NCBI RefSeq assembly: GCF_029227915.1
Contig: NC_079881.1
Coordinates: forward strand, 29,923,501 to 29,987,500
Origin: Hydractinia symbiolongicarpus
Lineage: Eukaryota; Cnidaria; Hydrozoa; Anthoathecata; Hydractiniidae
DNA: 64,000 nt
Reading direction: 5' to 3'
The translations under genes were made by a program, and so were the position numbers. The notes below the pieces were generated by a model, which had not been told where the DNA came from, ran no database searches, and saw nothing but the letters and a program-made list of their open reading frames with translations. Shown in pieces: positions 20,101-31,680 of this stretch (position 1 is the first letter of the stretch; every line of letters starts with the position of its first letter).

Positions 20101-21910
20101 AGTACCCAGGAAGTAAACTCATTTCCCGAACGATTTTTTAAATTATTATTTCACCAGTAAAGCCCATGAGACTTGTAGTTTTTAAAAATGTTTTCATTTT
20201 TGATGAGACGCTGTATAAAAGAAGTTTAATCGCCGGCAAACGAAAACCCGCGATTTCCCGTAAATCCCGGACTCGGCCCGTATAGTCAAAACTATACAAG
20301 GAAAGTACCCAGTAAGTAAACTCATTTCCCGAACGAATTTTTAAATTATTTTTTCACCACTAAAACGCACGAGACTTGTAGTTTTCAGAAATGTTTTCAT
20401 TTTTGATGAGACGCTTAATGAAAGTGGTTTAATCGCCGGCAAACGAAAACCCGCAATTTCCCGTAAATCCCGGGCTTGGCCCGTATAGTCGAATGTATAC
20501 AAAGAAAGTACCCTGTGAGTAAACTCATTTCCCGAACGAATTTTTAAATTATTTTTTCACCACTAAAACGCACGAGACTTGTAGTTTTCAGAAATGTTTT
20601 CATTTTTGATGAGACGCTTAATGAAAGTGGTTTAATCGCCGGCAAACGAAAACCCGCAATTTCCCGTAAATCCCGGGCTTGGCCCGTATAGTCGAATGTA
20701 TACAAAGAAAGTACCCTGTGAGTAAACTCATTTCCAAAACGATTTTTTAAATTATCTTTTCACCACTAAAACGCTTGAGACTTGTAGTTTTCAAAAATGT
20801 TTTCATTTTTGGTGAGACGCTAAATAAAAGAAGTTTAATCGCCGGCAAACGAAAACCCGCCATTTCCTGTAAACCCCGGACTCGGCCCGCATAGTCAAAA
20901 GTATACAAAGAAAGTACCCAGGGAGTAAACTCATTTCCCGAACGATTTTTTAAATTATTTTTGCACCACTAAAACGCATGAGACTTGTAGTTTTCAAAAA
21001 TGTTTTCATTTTTGATGAGACTCTGAATAAAAGAAGTTTAATCGCCGGCAAACGAAAACCTGCGATTTCCCGTAAATCCCGGACTCAGCCCGTATAGTGA
21101 AAAGTATACAAAGAAAGTACCCAGTGTGTAAACTCATTTCCCGAACGATTTTTTAAATTATTATTTCACCACTAAAGCCCATGAGACTTGTAGTATTTAA
21201 AAATATTTTCATTTTTGATGAGACGCTGAATAAAAGAAGTTTAATCGCCGGCAAACAAAAACCCGCGACTTCCCGTAAATCCCGGACTCGGCCCGTATAG
21301 TCAAAAGTATACAAAGAAAGTACCCAGGGAGTAAACCCATTTCCCGAACGATTTTTTAAATTATTTTTTCACCACTAAAACGCATGAGACTTGTAGTTTT
21401 CAAAGATGTTTTCATTTTTGATGAGACGCTGAATAAAAGAAGTATAATCGCCGGCAAACGAAAACCTGAGATTTCCCGTAAATCCCGGACTCGGCCCGTA
21501 TAGTCAAAGGTATACAAAGAAAGTACCCGGGGTGTAAACTCATTTCCCGAACGATTTTATAAATTATTATTTCACCACTAAAGCCCATGAGACTTGTAGT
21601 ATTTAAAAATGTTTTCATTTTTGATGAGACGCTAAATAAAAGAAGTTTAATCGCCGGCAAACGAAAACCTGCGATTTCCCGTAAATCCGGGGCTTGGCCC
21701 GTATAGTCGAATGTATACAAAGAAAGTACCTAGGGTGTAAACTCATTTCCCGAACGATTTTTTAAATTATTATTTCACCACTAAAGCCCATGAGACTTGT
21801 AGTTTTTAAAAATGTTTTCATTTTTGATGAGACGCTGAATAAAAGAAGTTTAATCGCCGGCAAACGAAAACCGGCGATTTCCAGTAAATCCCGGACTCGG
21901 CCCGTATAGT
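17131..21910. repeat. Satellite with interleaved 3-, 8- and 11-monomer duplications
   Basis: Monomers here carry the rare marker ATTTTTGCACCAC at about 18721, 19330 and 20954, that is spacings of 609 and 1624 bp (3 and 8 monomers). Other linked markers are CGCACGAGACTTG, ACCCCGGACTCGGCCCGCAT and AATCCGGGGCTTGG. The pattern indicates repeated unequal exchange in register. The sequence at 17338-17365 is an unoccupied paralogue of the PLE target. No gene is present. Confidence 0.8.
17348..17359. other. Empty-site paralogue of the PLE insertion
   Basis: The monomer around 17341 reads TAAAAATATTTTCATTTTT and continues directly with AATGAGACGCTGAATAAAAG and the CAAACAAAAACC variant. The left flank (1301-1319) and right flank (7427 onward) of PLE cluster 1 carry exactly these two halves. 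Upstream, 421-1319 aligns with 16461-17359 at a constant 16,040-bp offset. This supports the called insertion point and the target-site duplication. Confidence 0.75.
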
Positions 21911-23853
21911 CAAAAGTATACAAAGAGAGTACCCAGGGTGTAAACTCATTTCCCGAACGATTTCTTAAATTTTTTTTTCACCACTAAAACGCATGAGACT
22001 TGTAGTTTTTAAAAATGTTTTCATTTTTGATGAGACGCTGAATAAAAGAAGTTTAATCGCCGGCAAACGAAAACCTGCGATTTCCCGTAAATCCTGGACT
22101 CGGCCCGTATAGTCAAAAGTATACAAAGAAAGTACCCAGGGAGTAAACTCATTTCGCAAACGATTATTTAAATTATTATTTCACCACTAAAGCCCATGAG
22201 ACTTGTAGTTTTTAAAAATGTTTTCATTTTTGATGAGACGCTGAATAAAAGAAGTTTAATCGCCGGCAAACGAAAACCCGCGATTTCCCGTAAATCCTGG
22301 ACTCGGCCCGTATAGTTAAAAGTATACAAGGAAAGTACCCAGTGAGTAAACTCATTTCCCGAACGATTTTTTAAATTATCTTTTCACCACTAAAACGTAT
22401 GAGACTTGTAGTTTTCAAAAATGTTTTCATTTTTGATGAGACGCTGAATAAAAGAAGTTTAATCGCCGGCAAACGAAAACCTGCGATTTCCCGTAAATCC
22501 CGGACTCGGCCCGTATAGTCAAAAGTATACAAAGAAAGTACCCAGGGTGTAAACTCATTTCCCGAACGATTTTTTAAATTATTTTTTCACCACTAAAACG
22601 CATGAGACGTGAAGTTTTCAAAAAGTTTTCATTTTTGATGAGACGATGAATAAAAGAAGTTTAATCGCCGGCAAACGAAAACCTGCGATTCCCGTAAATC
22701 CCGTACTCGGCCCGTATAGTCAAAAGTATACAAAGAAAGTACCCAGGGAGTAAACTCATTTCCCGAACGATTTTTTAAATTATTATTTCACCACTAAAGC
22801 CCATGAGACTTGTAGTTTTCAAAAATGTTTTCATTTTTGATGAGACGCTGAATAAAAGAAGTTTAATCGCCGGCAAACGAAAACCTGCGATTTCCCGTAA
22901 ATCCCGGACTCGACCCGTATAGTCAAAAGTATACAAAGAAAGTACCCAGGGAGTAAACTCATTTCCCAAACGATTTTTTAAATTATTATTTCACCAGTAA
23001 AGCCCATGAGACTTGTAGTTTTTAAAAATGTTTTCATATTTGATGAGATGCTGTATAAAAGAAGTTTAATCGCCGGCAAACGAAAACCCGCGATTTCCCG
23101 TAAATCCAGGACTCGGCCCGTATAGTCAAAACTATACAAGGAAAGTACCCAGTGAGTAAACTCATTTCCCGAACGAATTTTTAAATTATTTTTTCACCAC
23201 TAAAACGCATGAGACTTGTAGTTTTCAGAAATGTTTTCATTTTTGATGAGACGCTTACTGAAAGTGGTTTAATCGCCGGCAAACGAAAACCCGCAATTTC
23301 CCGTAAATCCCGGGCTTGGCCCGTATAGTCGAATGTATACAAAGAAAGTACCCTGTGAGTAAACTCATTTCCAAAACGATTTTTTAAATTATCTTTTCAC
23401 CACTAAAACGCTTGAGACTTGTAGTTTTCAAAGATGTTTTCATTTTTGGTGAGACGCTAAATAAAAGAAGTTTAATCGCCGGAAAACGAAAACCCGCCAT
23501 TTCCTGTAAACCCCGGACTCGGCCCGCATAGTCAAAAGTATACAAAGAAAGTACCCAGGGAGTAAACTCATTTCCCGAACGATTTTTTAAATTATTTTTT
23601 CACCACTAAAACGCATGAGACTTGTAGTTTTCAAAAATGTTTTCATTTTTGATGAGACACTGAATAAAAGAAGTTTAATCGCCGGCAAACGAAAACCTGC
23701 GATTTCCCGTAAATCCCGGACTCGGCCCGTATAGTGAAAAGTATACAAAGAAAGTACCCAGTGTGTAAACTCATTTCCCGAACGATTTTTTAAATTATTA
23801 TTTCACCACTAAAGCCCATGAGACTTGTAGTATTTAAAAATATTTTCATTTTT
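21911..23853. repeat. 203-bp satellite, left flank of PLE cluster 2
   Basis: About 9.5 monomers. From 22535 onward it matches 1-1319 at an offset of 22,534 bp with about 99.5% identity by eye, including the rare GAGACGTGAAG and GAGATGCTGTATAAAAG variants. From about 21920 to 22830 it also matches 15020-15930. It ends at the same T-rich insertion point as the left flank of cluster 1. Confidence 0.92.
23842..23853. repeat. Left target-site duplication of PLE cluster 2
   Basis: ATTTTCATTTTT at the left border, repeated at 27161-27172. Sequence and position equal those of cluster 1, as expected if cluster 2 arose by duplication rather than by a second insertion. Confidence 0.7.
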
Positions 23854-23871
23854 CATAAAAATTACGACACG

Positions 23872-23928
23872 TTTTATTTTTGACATGTTTCGACTTTACC
23901 AAAGTCATCTTCAGAATATTATACAAAA
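23872..23928 (-). ncRNA. Hammerhead-ribozyme-like motif in the inverted PLE arm, cluster 2
   Basis: Minus-strand copy of the motif at 4512-4568, with its core at 23882-23914. I see no change from the other copies. Confidence 0.45.
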
Positions 23929-24214
23929 GTTGATACATACACTCTTTATACAAAAATTTTTTCGAAAGTTATTTAAATATTTCCCAAAAGTACAATTTAT
24001 ATGAATTATACACAAGCTAATACATGTTGACAAAATAATATTAGATAAACTAACAAAAGTTAGTTAAATAAAATTTATATACACAATTTGTTTAAGACAA
24101 TTAAATATTTCCCAAAAGTACAATTTTTTAATTTATTAAATGAATTTAAAATGCTAAATCAATATCTGAGTAACAAAAACGATATTGAACAAGCGGCTAA
24201 TACAAAACATAAAA

Positions 24215-24716
24215 TTAAACGGATAAATTGATGATGCAATGCTTAACTTGTTTATTGAGGTCTGGTTTCAACCAAGAAATATGCATACCCTCTTTGAGTT
24301 TCCTCTGCCAATCAGTGTCTGCATGATCCAAAATAGAAAAACAATTTTCGTTACATAGTAATTTGCAGTTAAGATTTGACTGCATATGCTTAAATATTTG
24401 TGAGTTTTTATCAGTTTTCAAATGTTCTTTAACTCTACTAGAAATGTGCCTGGTGGTTTCACCCACATAGCTAGCATTACAACTAGCACAAACAAATTTA
24501 TACACAAGTCCAGATTTAAAAGATTCAGGAACTCGGTCCTTGCAAGAAAAATAATCTTTAATTTTACACGACTTAAAAACGAGGCACACATTGATTTCTT
24601 TACACATCTTATTGACAAGTTGATTGACTTTTTCTTTGGCAGTAATAGAGTACTTGCCAATAAAAGGCAATTTAAAATACCTCTTTTCTAATACATTAGT
24701 TGTCTCTGTAGTGACA
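24215..24716 (-). pseudogene. Inverted PLE fragment: C-terminal GIY-YIG endonuclease, cluster 2
   Basis: The last 166 codons of the PLE protein on the minus strand, with the full GIY-YIG endonuclease (GLVY, CxxC, YVGETTRHISSRVKEH, KLKEGMHI). Unlike the cluster 1 arm, the Lys codon of ITAKEK is intact, so the frame is uninterrupted. It even continues upstream through the junction into antisense RT sequence, giving 224 codons from an ATG at 24889. That extension is an accident of the inversion. The residue before RKLKEG is Gln (base 24307), as in unit 2 of cluster 1; the cluster 1 arm has Glu. It is a truncated fragment lacking the RT and is unlikely to act alone. Confidence 0.83.
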
Positions 24717-26759
24717 AGTGTTGAAAAAAGTATTAGAAAATGCATTTTTACCCAAGAGAAGAAACTTAGAGGTCTAACTAAAAACGTCGCACCACCGTTT
24801 ACAGCAGACGAAATTGTCACCAATTTATCTTCGTACAATTTGCTTGATGATGAGAGTGAAATTTTAAAAAATGGTCTGTCTTTTGCCATTCCACCACTAA
24901 CACTTAGGAAAACAGATGTGTTTGTTTCGTTTGAAATGATTTATCGATTTATGTCCTCAAATTTGAAAGATAAAAATGATGATAATCTTTTAAAGTCCAG
25001 CCTATCACATATTGCGAACAGTTATTACCACGATTACCGACCCAGTCGGGAAGTTATCAAAAAACATGGTATCCTGAAAAAGTTGAAGAAAAACAATATT
25101 GTTATTTTAAAGCCGGACAAGGGAAATGGGGTAGTAATCTTAGACAGAAAGGATTATGAAAAAGGCATCTTGGATATCATTTTAGATACTACTAAATTTA
25201 AAAAACTCGACGAAGATCCAACATTGAAGAGAGAAGGACAGTTACAACGTTTTCTTAGGAATTTAAAGAAAAAAGGTTTTTTTAGTGACAAAGTGTACAA
25301 CGATATATATCCCAGTGGTTCTCAACCGGCCAGAATATACGGCCTTCCTAAAATGCATAAATCTTTTGAAAATTTACCTAAATTTAGGCCCATTATATCT
25401 TCTATAGGCACATGCAACTATCAACTTGCCAAGTTTTTAGGTGGTTTATTATCTGATGTAATTCCCAAGGATTACTGTACTGCAGATACTTTCACTTTCG
25501 TTGAGGAATTAAAAAAGGTGAGTAAATACGACAAGTTTATGGTTTCTTTTGATGTTTGTAGTCTTTTCACGAACATACCATTGAATGAAACATTAGATCT
25601 TGCAGTTCAACTTGTAATTGCCGGAAATCGTAAACTCAAAATCACAAAATCTGAACTAAAACAATTATTCGTTTTTGCAACGTCATCCTCGAATTTTTTG
25701 TTCAATAATGAAATGTATGAACAGGTCGATGGTGTTGCCATGGGCTCGCCGCTGGCACCTATTTTAGCGAATCTTTTCATGGGCGTTAAAGAAAAGGAAT
25801 GGATAAAAAATTACTCGGGTTGTGGCCCAACATACTACCGTAGATATGTGGATGACATCTTTGCTTTATTTAACGATGAAAGTGAAGCGTTGGCCTTTTT
25901 TGAATACTTGAATCAGAGACACCCTAATATAAAATTTACCTTAGAAAAACAAGTTAATGGTAAACTTCCTTTTCTTGACATTTTAATTGAGAACACCAGT
26001 GACAAATTTTATACTTCTGTGTTCCATAAGTCAACCTATAGTGGCCTTTTAACTAATTATTTTAGTTTCACTCCCAAAATATATAAAATAGGTCTCATTA
26101 AAACACTAATTGACAGGACTTTCAAAATTAACAACAGTTGGAAACACTTTGACATTAATATTAAGGCTCTGACTGAAATTTTGAGAAAAAACTTTTTTCC
26201 TACAAAACTGGTAAACCGCCATATTTCAAATTACCTTGATAAGAATTTTTCTACAGCTGTCACTACAGAGACAACTAATGTATTAGAAAAGAGGTATTTT
26301 AAATTGCCTTTTATTGGCAAGTACTCTATTACTGCCAAAGAAAAAGTCAATCAACTTGTCAATAAGATGTGTAAAGAAATCAATGTGTGCCTCGTTTTTA
26401 AGTCGTGTAAAATTAAAGATTATTTTTCTTGCAAGGACCGAGTTCCTGAATCTTTTAAATCTGGACTTGTGTATAAATTTGTTTGTGCTAGTTGTAATGC
26501 TAGCTATGTGGGTGAAACCACCAGGCACATTTCTAGTAGAGTTAAAGAACATTTGAAAACTGATAAAAACTCACAAATATTTAAGCATATGCAGTCAAAT
26601 CTTAACTGCAAATTACTATGTAACGAAAATTGTTTTTCTATTTTGGATCATGCAGACACTGATTGGGAGAGGAAACTCAAAGAGGGTATGCATATTTCTT
26701 GGTTGAAACCAGACCTCAATAAACAAGTTAAGCATTGCATCATCAATTTATCCGTTTAA
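24624..26759 (+). CDS. PLE reverse transcriptase-GIY-YIG endonuclease, 5'-truncated, chimeric start (cluster 2)
   Basis: A 711-codon open frame. The first 31 residues come from the antisense of the inverted arm and PLE homology starts at Ser32. RT motif A is FDVCSLFTNIP (Asp310), motif B GVAMGSPLAP (from Gly370) and motif C YVDD (Asp410, Asp411). The endonuclease has GLVY (from 614), Cys621/Cys624, YVG (628-630) and Glu687. The PLE part appears identical in protein sequence to unit 1 of cluster 1. The frame starts ten codons further upstream because base 24637 is T, whereas cluster 1 has A at 2103, which makes a TAG in this frame. It lacks the PLE N-terminal region and any recognisable promoter, so it may be coding-competent yet non-autonomous or silent. 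Confidence 0.85.
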   Translation: MTFSLAVIEYLPIKGNLKYLFSNTLVVSVVTSVEKSIRKCIFTQEKKLRGLTKNVAPPFTADEIVTNLSSYNLLDDESEILKNGLSFAIPPLTLRKTDVFVSFEMIYRFMSSNLKDKNDDNLLKSSLSHIANSYYHDYRPSREVIKKHGILKKLKKNNIVILKPDKGNGVVILDRKDYEKGILDIILDTTKFKKLDEDPTLKREGQLQRFLRNLKKKGFFSDKVYNDIYPSGSQPARIYGLPKMHKSFENLPKFRPIISSIGTCNYQLAKFLGGLLSDVIPKDYCTADTFTFVEELKKVSKYDKFMVSFDVCSLFTNIPLNETLDLAVQLVIAGNRKLKITKSELKQLFVFATSSSNFLFNNEMYEQVDGVAMGSPLAPILANLFMGVKEKEWIKNYSGCGPTYYRRYVDDIFALFNDESEALAFFEYLNQRHPNIKFTLEKQVNGKLPFLDILIENTSDKFYTSVFHKSTYSGLLTNYFSFTPKIYKIGLIKTLIDRTFKINNSWKHFDINIKALTEILRKNFFPTKLVNRHISNYLDKNFSTAVTTETTNVLEKRYFKLPFIGKYSITAKEKVNQLVNKMCKEINVCLVFKSCKIKDYFSCKDRVPESFKSGLVYKFVCASCNASYVGETTRHISSRVKEHLKTDKNSQIFKHMQSNLNCKLLCNENCFSILDHADTDWERKLKEGMHISWLKPDLNKQVKHCIINLSV

Positions 26760-27160
26760 TTTTATGTTTTGTATTAGCCGCTTGTTCAATATCGTTTTTG
26801 TTACTCAGATATTGATTTAGCATTTTAAATTCATTTAATAAATTAAAAAATTGTACTTTTGGGAAATATTTAATTGTCTTAAACAAATTGTGTATATAAA
26901 TTTTATTTAACTAACTTTTGTTAGTTTATCTAATATTATTTTGTCAACATGTATTAGCTTGTGTATAATTCATATAAATTGTACTTTTGGGAAATATTTA
27001 AATAACTTTCGAAAAAATTTTTGTATAAAGAGTGTATGTATCAACTTTTGTATAATATTCTGAAGATGACTTTGGTAAAGTCGAAACATGTCAAAAATAA
27101 AACGTGTCGTAATTTTTATGAAAATACTTTGCAATCTTGTGTTGCTACGAAGTTTTGGAA
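26760..27160 (+). repeat. PLE terminal 3' region / pseudo-LTR, cluster 2
   Basis: Copy of 4226-4628 and 7014-7416, with the two 25-bp direct repeats, the 7-bp hairpin and the hammerhead-like motif. It runs directly into satellite after GTTTTGGAA. The crossover that removed the second PLE unit lies between the site equivalent to 4133 (Glu/Gln difference) and the end of this region. Confidence 0.8.
27046..27102 (+). ncRNA. Hammerhead-ribozyme-like motif in the pseudo-LTR, cluster 2
   Basis: Copy of the 4512-4568 motif, core 27060-27092, predicted cleavage after 27092. No unit follows it here, so the ATG inside it leads only to a short frame that runs into satellite. Confidence 0.45.
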
Positions 27161-27172
27161 ATTTTCATTTTT
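27161..27172. repeat. Right target-site duplication of PLE cluster 2
   Basis: ATTTTCATTTTT directly after the PLE end, followed by AATGAGACGCTG in monomer phase. It equals 7415-7426. Confidence 0.7.
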
Positions 27173-30100
27173 AATGAGACGCTGAATAAAAGAAGTTTAA
27201 TCGCCGGCAAACAAAAACCGGCGACTTCCCGTAAATCCCGGACTCGGCCCGTATAGTCAAAAGTATACAAAGAAAGTACCCGGGGTGTAAACTCATTTCC
27301 CGAACGATTTTTTAAGTTATTATTTCACCACTAAAACGCATGAGACTTGTAGTTTTTAAAAATGTTTTCATTTTTGATGAGACGCTTAATAAAAGAGGTT
27401 TAATCGCCGGCAAACGAAATCCCGCGATTTCCCGTAAATCCGGGGCTTGGCCCGTATAGTCGAATGTATACAAAGAAAGTACCCAGGAAGTAAACTCATT
27501 TCCCGAACGATTTTTTAAATTATTATTTCACCACTAAAGCCCATCAGACTTGTATTTTTAAAAATGTTTTCATTTTTGATGAGACGCTTAATAAAAGAGG
27601 TTTAATCGCCGGCAAACGAAATCCCGCGATTTCCCGTAAATCCCGGGCTTGGCCCGTATAGTCGAATGTATAAAAGAAAGTACCCAGGAAGTAAACTCAT
27701 TTCCCGAACGATTTTTTAAATTTTTTTTTCACCACTAAAACGCATGAGACTTGTAGTTTTCAAAAATGTTTTCATTTTTGATGAGACGCTGAATAAAAGA
27801 AGTTTAATCGCCGGCAAACGAAAACCTGCGATTTCCCGTAAATCCCGGACTCGGCCCGTATAGTCAAAAGTATACAAAGAAAGTACCCAGGGTGTAAACT
27901 CATTTCCCGAACGATTTTTTAACTTATTTTTTCACCACTAAAACGCATGAGACGTGTAGTTTTCAAAAATGTTTTCATTTTTGATGAGACGCTGAATAAA
28001 AGAAGTTTAATCGCCGGCAAACGAAAACCCGCGATTTCCCGTAAATCCCGGACTCGGCCCGTATAGTTAAAAGTATACAAGGAAAGTACCCAGTGAGTAA
28101 ACTCATTTCCCGAACGAATTTTTAAATTATCTTTTCACCACTAAAACGTATGAGACTTGTAGTTTTCAAAAATGTTTTCATTTTTGATGAGACGCTGAAT
28201 AAAAGAAGTTTAATCGCCGGCAAACGAAAACCTGCGATTTCCCGTAAATCCCGGACTCGGCCCGTATAGTCAAAAGTATACAAAGAAAGTACCCAGGGTG
28301 TAAACTCATTTCCCGAACGATTTTTTAAATTATTTTTTCACCACTAAAACGCATGAGACGTGTAGTTTTCAAAAATGTTTTCATTTTTGATGAGACGATG
28401 AATAAAAGAAGTTTAATCGCCGGCAAACGAAAACCTGCGATTTCCCGTAAATCCCGTACTCGGCCCGTATAGTCAAAAGTATACAAAGAAAGTACCCAGG
28501 GAGTAAACTCATTTCCCGAACGATTTTTTAAATTATTATTTCACCACTAAAGCCCATGAGACTTGTAGTTTTTAAAAATGTTTTCATTTTTGATGAGACG
28601 CTGAATAAAAGAAGTTTAATCGCCGGCAAACGAAAACCCGCAATTTCCCGTAAATCCCGGTCTCGGCCCGTATAGTCAAAAGTATACAAGGAAAGTACCC
28701 AGTGAGTAAACTCATTTCCCTAACGAATTTTTAAATTATTTTTTTACCACTAAAACGCATGAGACTTGTAGTTTTCAAAAATGTTTTCATTTTTGATGAG
28801 ACGCTGAATAAAAGAAGTTTAATCGCCGGCAAACGAAAACCTGCGATTTCCCGCAAATCCCCGACTCGGCCCGTATAGTCAAAAGTATGCAAAGAGAGTA
28901 CCCAGGGTGTAAACTCATTTCCCGAACGATTTTTTAAATTATTTTTTCACCACTAAAACGCATGAGACTTGTAGTTTTCAAAAATGTTTTCATTTTTGAT
29001 GAGACGCTGAATAAAAGAAGTTTAATCGCCGGCAAACGAAAACCTGCGATTGCCCGTAAATCCCGGACTCGGCCCGTATAGTCAAAAGTATACAAAGAAA
29101 GTACCCAGGGAGTAAACTCATTTCCCAAACGATTTTTTAAATTATTATTTCACCACTAAAGCCCATGAGACTTGTAGTTTTTAAAAATGTTTTCATTTTT
29201 GATGAGACGCTGAATAAAAGAAGTTTAATCGCCGGCAAACGAAAACCCGCGATTTCCCGTAAATCCCGGACTCGGCCCGTATAGTCAAAACTATATAAGG
29301 AAAGTACCCAGTGAGTAAACTCATTTCCCGCACGAATTTTTAAATTATTTTTTCACCACTAAAACGCATGAGACTTGTAGTTCTCAAAAATGTTTTCATT
29401 TTTGGTGAGACGCTAAATAAAAGAAGTTTAATCGCCGGCAAACGAAAACCTGCGATTTCCCGTAAATCCCGGACTCGGCCCGTATAGTGAAAAGTATACA
29501 AAGAAAGTACCCAGGGTGTAAACTCATTTCCCGAACGATTTTTTAAATTATTATTTCACCACTAAAGCCCATGAGACTTGTAGTATTTAAAAATATTTTC
29601 ATTTTTGATAAGACGCTGAATAAAAGAAGTTTAATCGCCGGCAAACAAAAACCCGCGACTTCCCGTAAATCCCGGACTCGGCCCGTATAGTCAAAAGTAT
29701 ACAAAGAAAGTACCCAGGGAGTAAACTCATTTCCCGAACGATTTTTTAAATCATTTTTTCACCACTAAAACGCATGAGACTTGTAGTTTTCAAAAATGTT
29801 TTCATTTTTGATGAGACGCTGAATAAAAGAAGTTTAATCGCCGGCAAACGAAAACCTGCGATTTCCCGCAAATCCCCGACTCGGCCCGTATAGTCAAAAG
29901 TATGCAAAGAGAGTACCCAGGGTGTAAACTCATTTCCCGAACGATTTTTTAAATTATTTTTTCACCACTAAAACGCATGAGACTTGTAGTTTTCAAAAAT
30001 GTTTTCATTTTTGATGAGACGCTGAATAAAAGAAGTTTAATCGCCGGCAAACGAAAACCTGCGATTGCCCGTAAATCCCGGACTCGGCCCGTATAGTCAA

Positions 30101-31680
30101 AAGTATACAAAGAAAGTACCCAGGGAGTAAACTCATTTCCCAAACGATTTTTTAAATTATTATTTCACCACTAAAGCCCATGAGACTTGTAGTTTTTAAA
30201 AATGTTTTCATTTTTGATGAGACGCTGAATAAAAGAAGTTTAATCGCCGGCAAACGAAAACCCGCGATTTCCCGTAAATCCCGGACTCGGCCCGTATAGT
30301 CAAAACTATATAAGGAAAGTACCCAGTGAGTAAACTCATTTCCCGCACGAATTTTTAAATTATTTTTTCACCACTAAAACGCATGAGACTTGTAGTTTTC
30401 AAAAATGTTTTCATTTTTGGTGAGACGCTAAATAAAAGAAGTTTAATCGCCGGCAAACGAAAACCTGCGATTTCCCGTAAATCCCGGACTCGGCCCGTAT
30501 AGTGAAAAGTATACAAAGAAAGTACCCAGGGTGTAAACTCATTTCCCGAACGATTTTTTAAATTATTATTTCACCACTAAAGCCCATGAGACTTGTAGTA
30601 TTTAAAAATATTTTCATTTTTGATAAGACGCTGAATAAAAGAAGTTTAATCGCCGGCAAACAAAAACCCGCGACTTCCCGTAAATCCCGGACTCGGCCCG
30701 TATAGTCAAAAGTATACAAAGAAAGTACCCAGGGAGTAAACTCATTTCCCGAACGATTTTTTAAATCATTTTTTCACCACTAAAACGCATGAGACTTGTA
30801 GTTTTCAAAGATGTTTTCATTTTTGATGAGACGCTGAATAAAAGAAGTATAATCGCCGGCAAACGAAAACCTGAGATTTCCCGTAAATCCCGGACTCGGC
30901 CCGTATAGTCAAAGGTATACAAAGAAAGTACCCGGGGTGTAAACTCATTTCCCGAACGATTTTTTAAATTATTATTTCACCACTAAAGCCCATGAGACTT
31001 GTAGTATTTAAAAATATTTTCATTTTTGATGAGACGCTAAATAAAAGAAGTTTAATCGCCGGCAAACGAAAACCTGCGATTTCCCGTAAATTCCGGACTC
31101 GGCCCGTATAGTCAAAAGTATACAAAGAGAGTACCCAGGGTGTAAACTCATTTCCCGAACGAATTTTTAATTTATTTTTTCACCACTAAAACGCATGAGA
31201 CTTGTAGTTTTCAAAAATGTTTTCATTTTTGATGAGACGCTGAATAAAAGAAGTTTAATCGCCGGCAAACGAAAACCTGAGATTTCCCGTAAATCCCGGA
31301 CTCGGCCCGTATAGTCAAATGTATAAAAGAAAGTACCCAGGAAGTAAACACATTTCCCGAACGATTTTTTAAATTTTTTTTTCACCACTAAAACGGATGA
31401 GACTTGTAGTTTTCAAAAATGTTTTCATTTTTGATGAGAAGCTGAATAAAAGAAGTTAATCGCCGGCAAACGAAAACCTGCGATTTCCCGTAAATCCCGG
31501 ACTCGGCCCGTATAGTCAAAAGTATACAAAGAGAGTACCCAGGGTGTAAACTCATTTCCCGAACGAATTTTTAATTTATTTTTTCACCACTAAAACGCAT
31601 GAGACTTGTAGTTTTCAAAAATGTTTTCATTTTTGATGAGACGCTGAATAAAAGAAGTTTAATCGCCGGCAAACGAAAAC
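27173..31680. repeat. 203-bp satellite, right flank of PLE cluster 2, with a 1015-bp (5-mer) tandem duplication
   Basis: Matches 7427 to about 10920. The match is at offset 19,746 bp up to about 29760, then at offset 20,761 bp after an extra 1015 bp. The duplicated block is about 28746-29760 and 29761-30775, exactly five monomers. Markers such as CGCAAATCCCCGACTCGG and GCGATTGCCCG occur once in the cluster 1 flank (about 9100-9310) and twice here. Similarity to the cluster 1 flank ends near 31680. Confidence 0.88.

Larger units (their letters stand above)
23854..27161 (+). mobile_element. Penelope-like retroelement cluster 2 (inverted arm + truncated unit)
   Basis: The inverted arm (23854-24716) and forward truncated unit (24717 onward) have the same internal junction as cluster 1 at a 22,534-bp offset. 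After the 3' region the satellite follows directly, at an offset of 19,746 bp. The difference is exactly the 2788-bp tandem period. At the sites that distinguish units 1 and 2 of cluster 1 (Arg/Trp, Trp/stop, silent T/C, Arg/Lys, Glu/Gln) this copy is always unit-1-like. The second unit was therefore lost through a crossover in the shared 3' region. Confidence 0.92.

Noticed and set aside
7416-23853. CRISPR array
   Set aside because: The whole 203-bp unit repeats head to tail with no short repeat and unique spacers, and the context is eukaryotic.
23854-27161. Independent second PLE insertion, suggesting satellite-targeted integration
   Set aside because: The same target site, same truncation, same inversion junction and same flanking variants as cluster 1 show it is a duplicate of one insertion, so there is no evidence for target preference.
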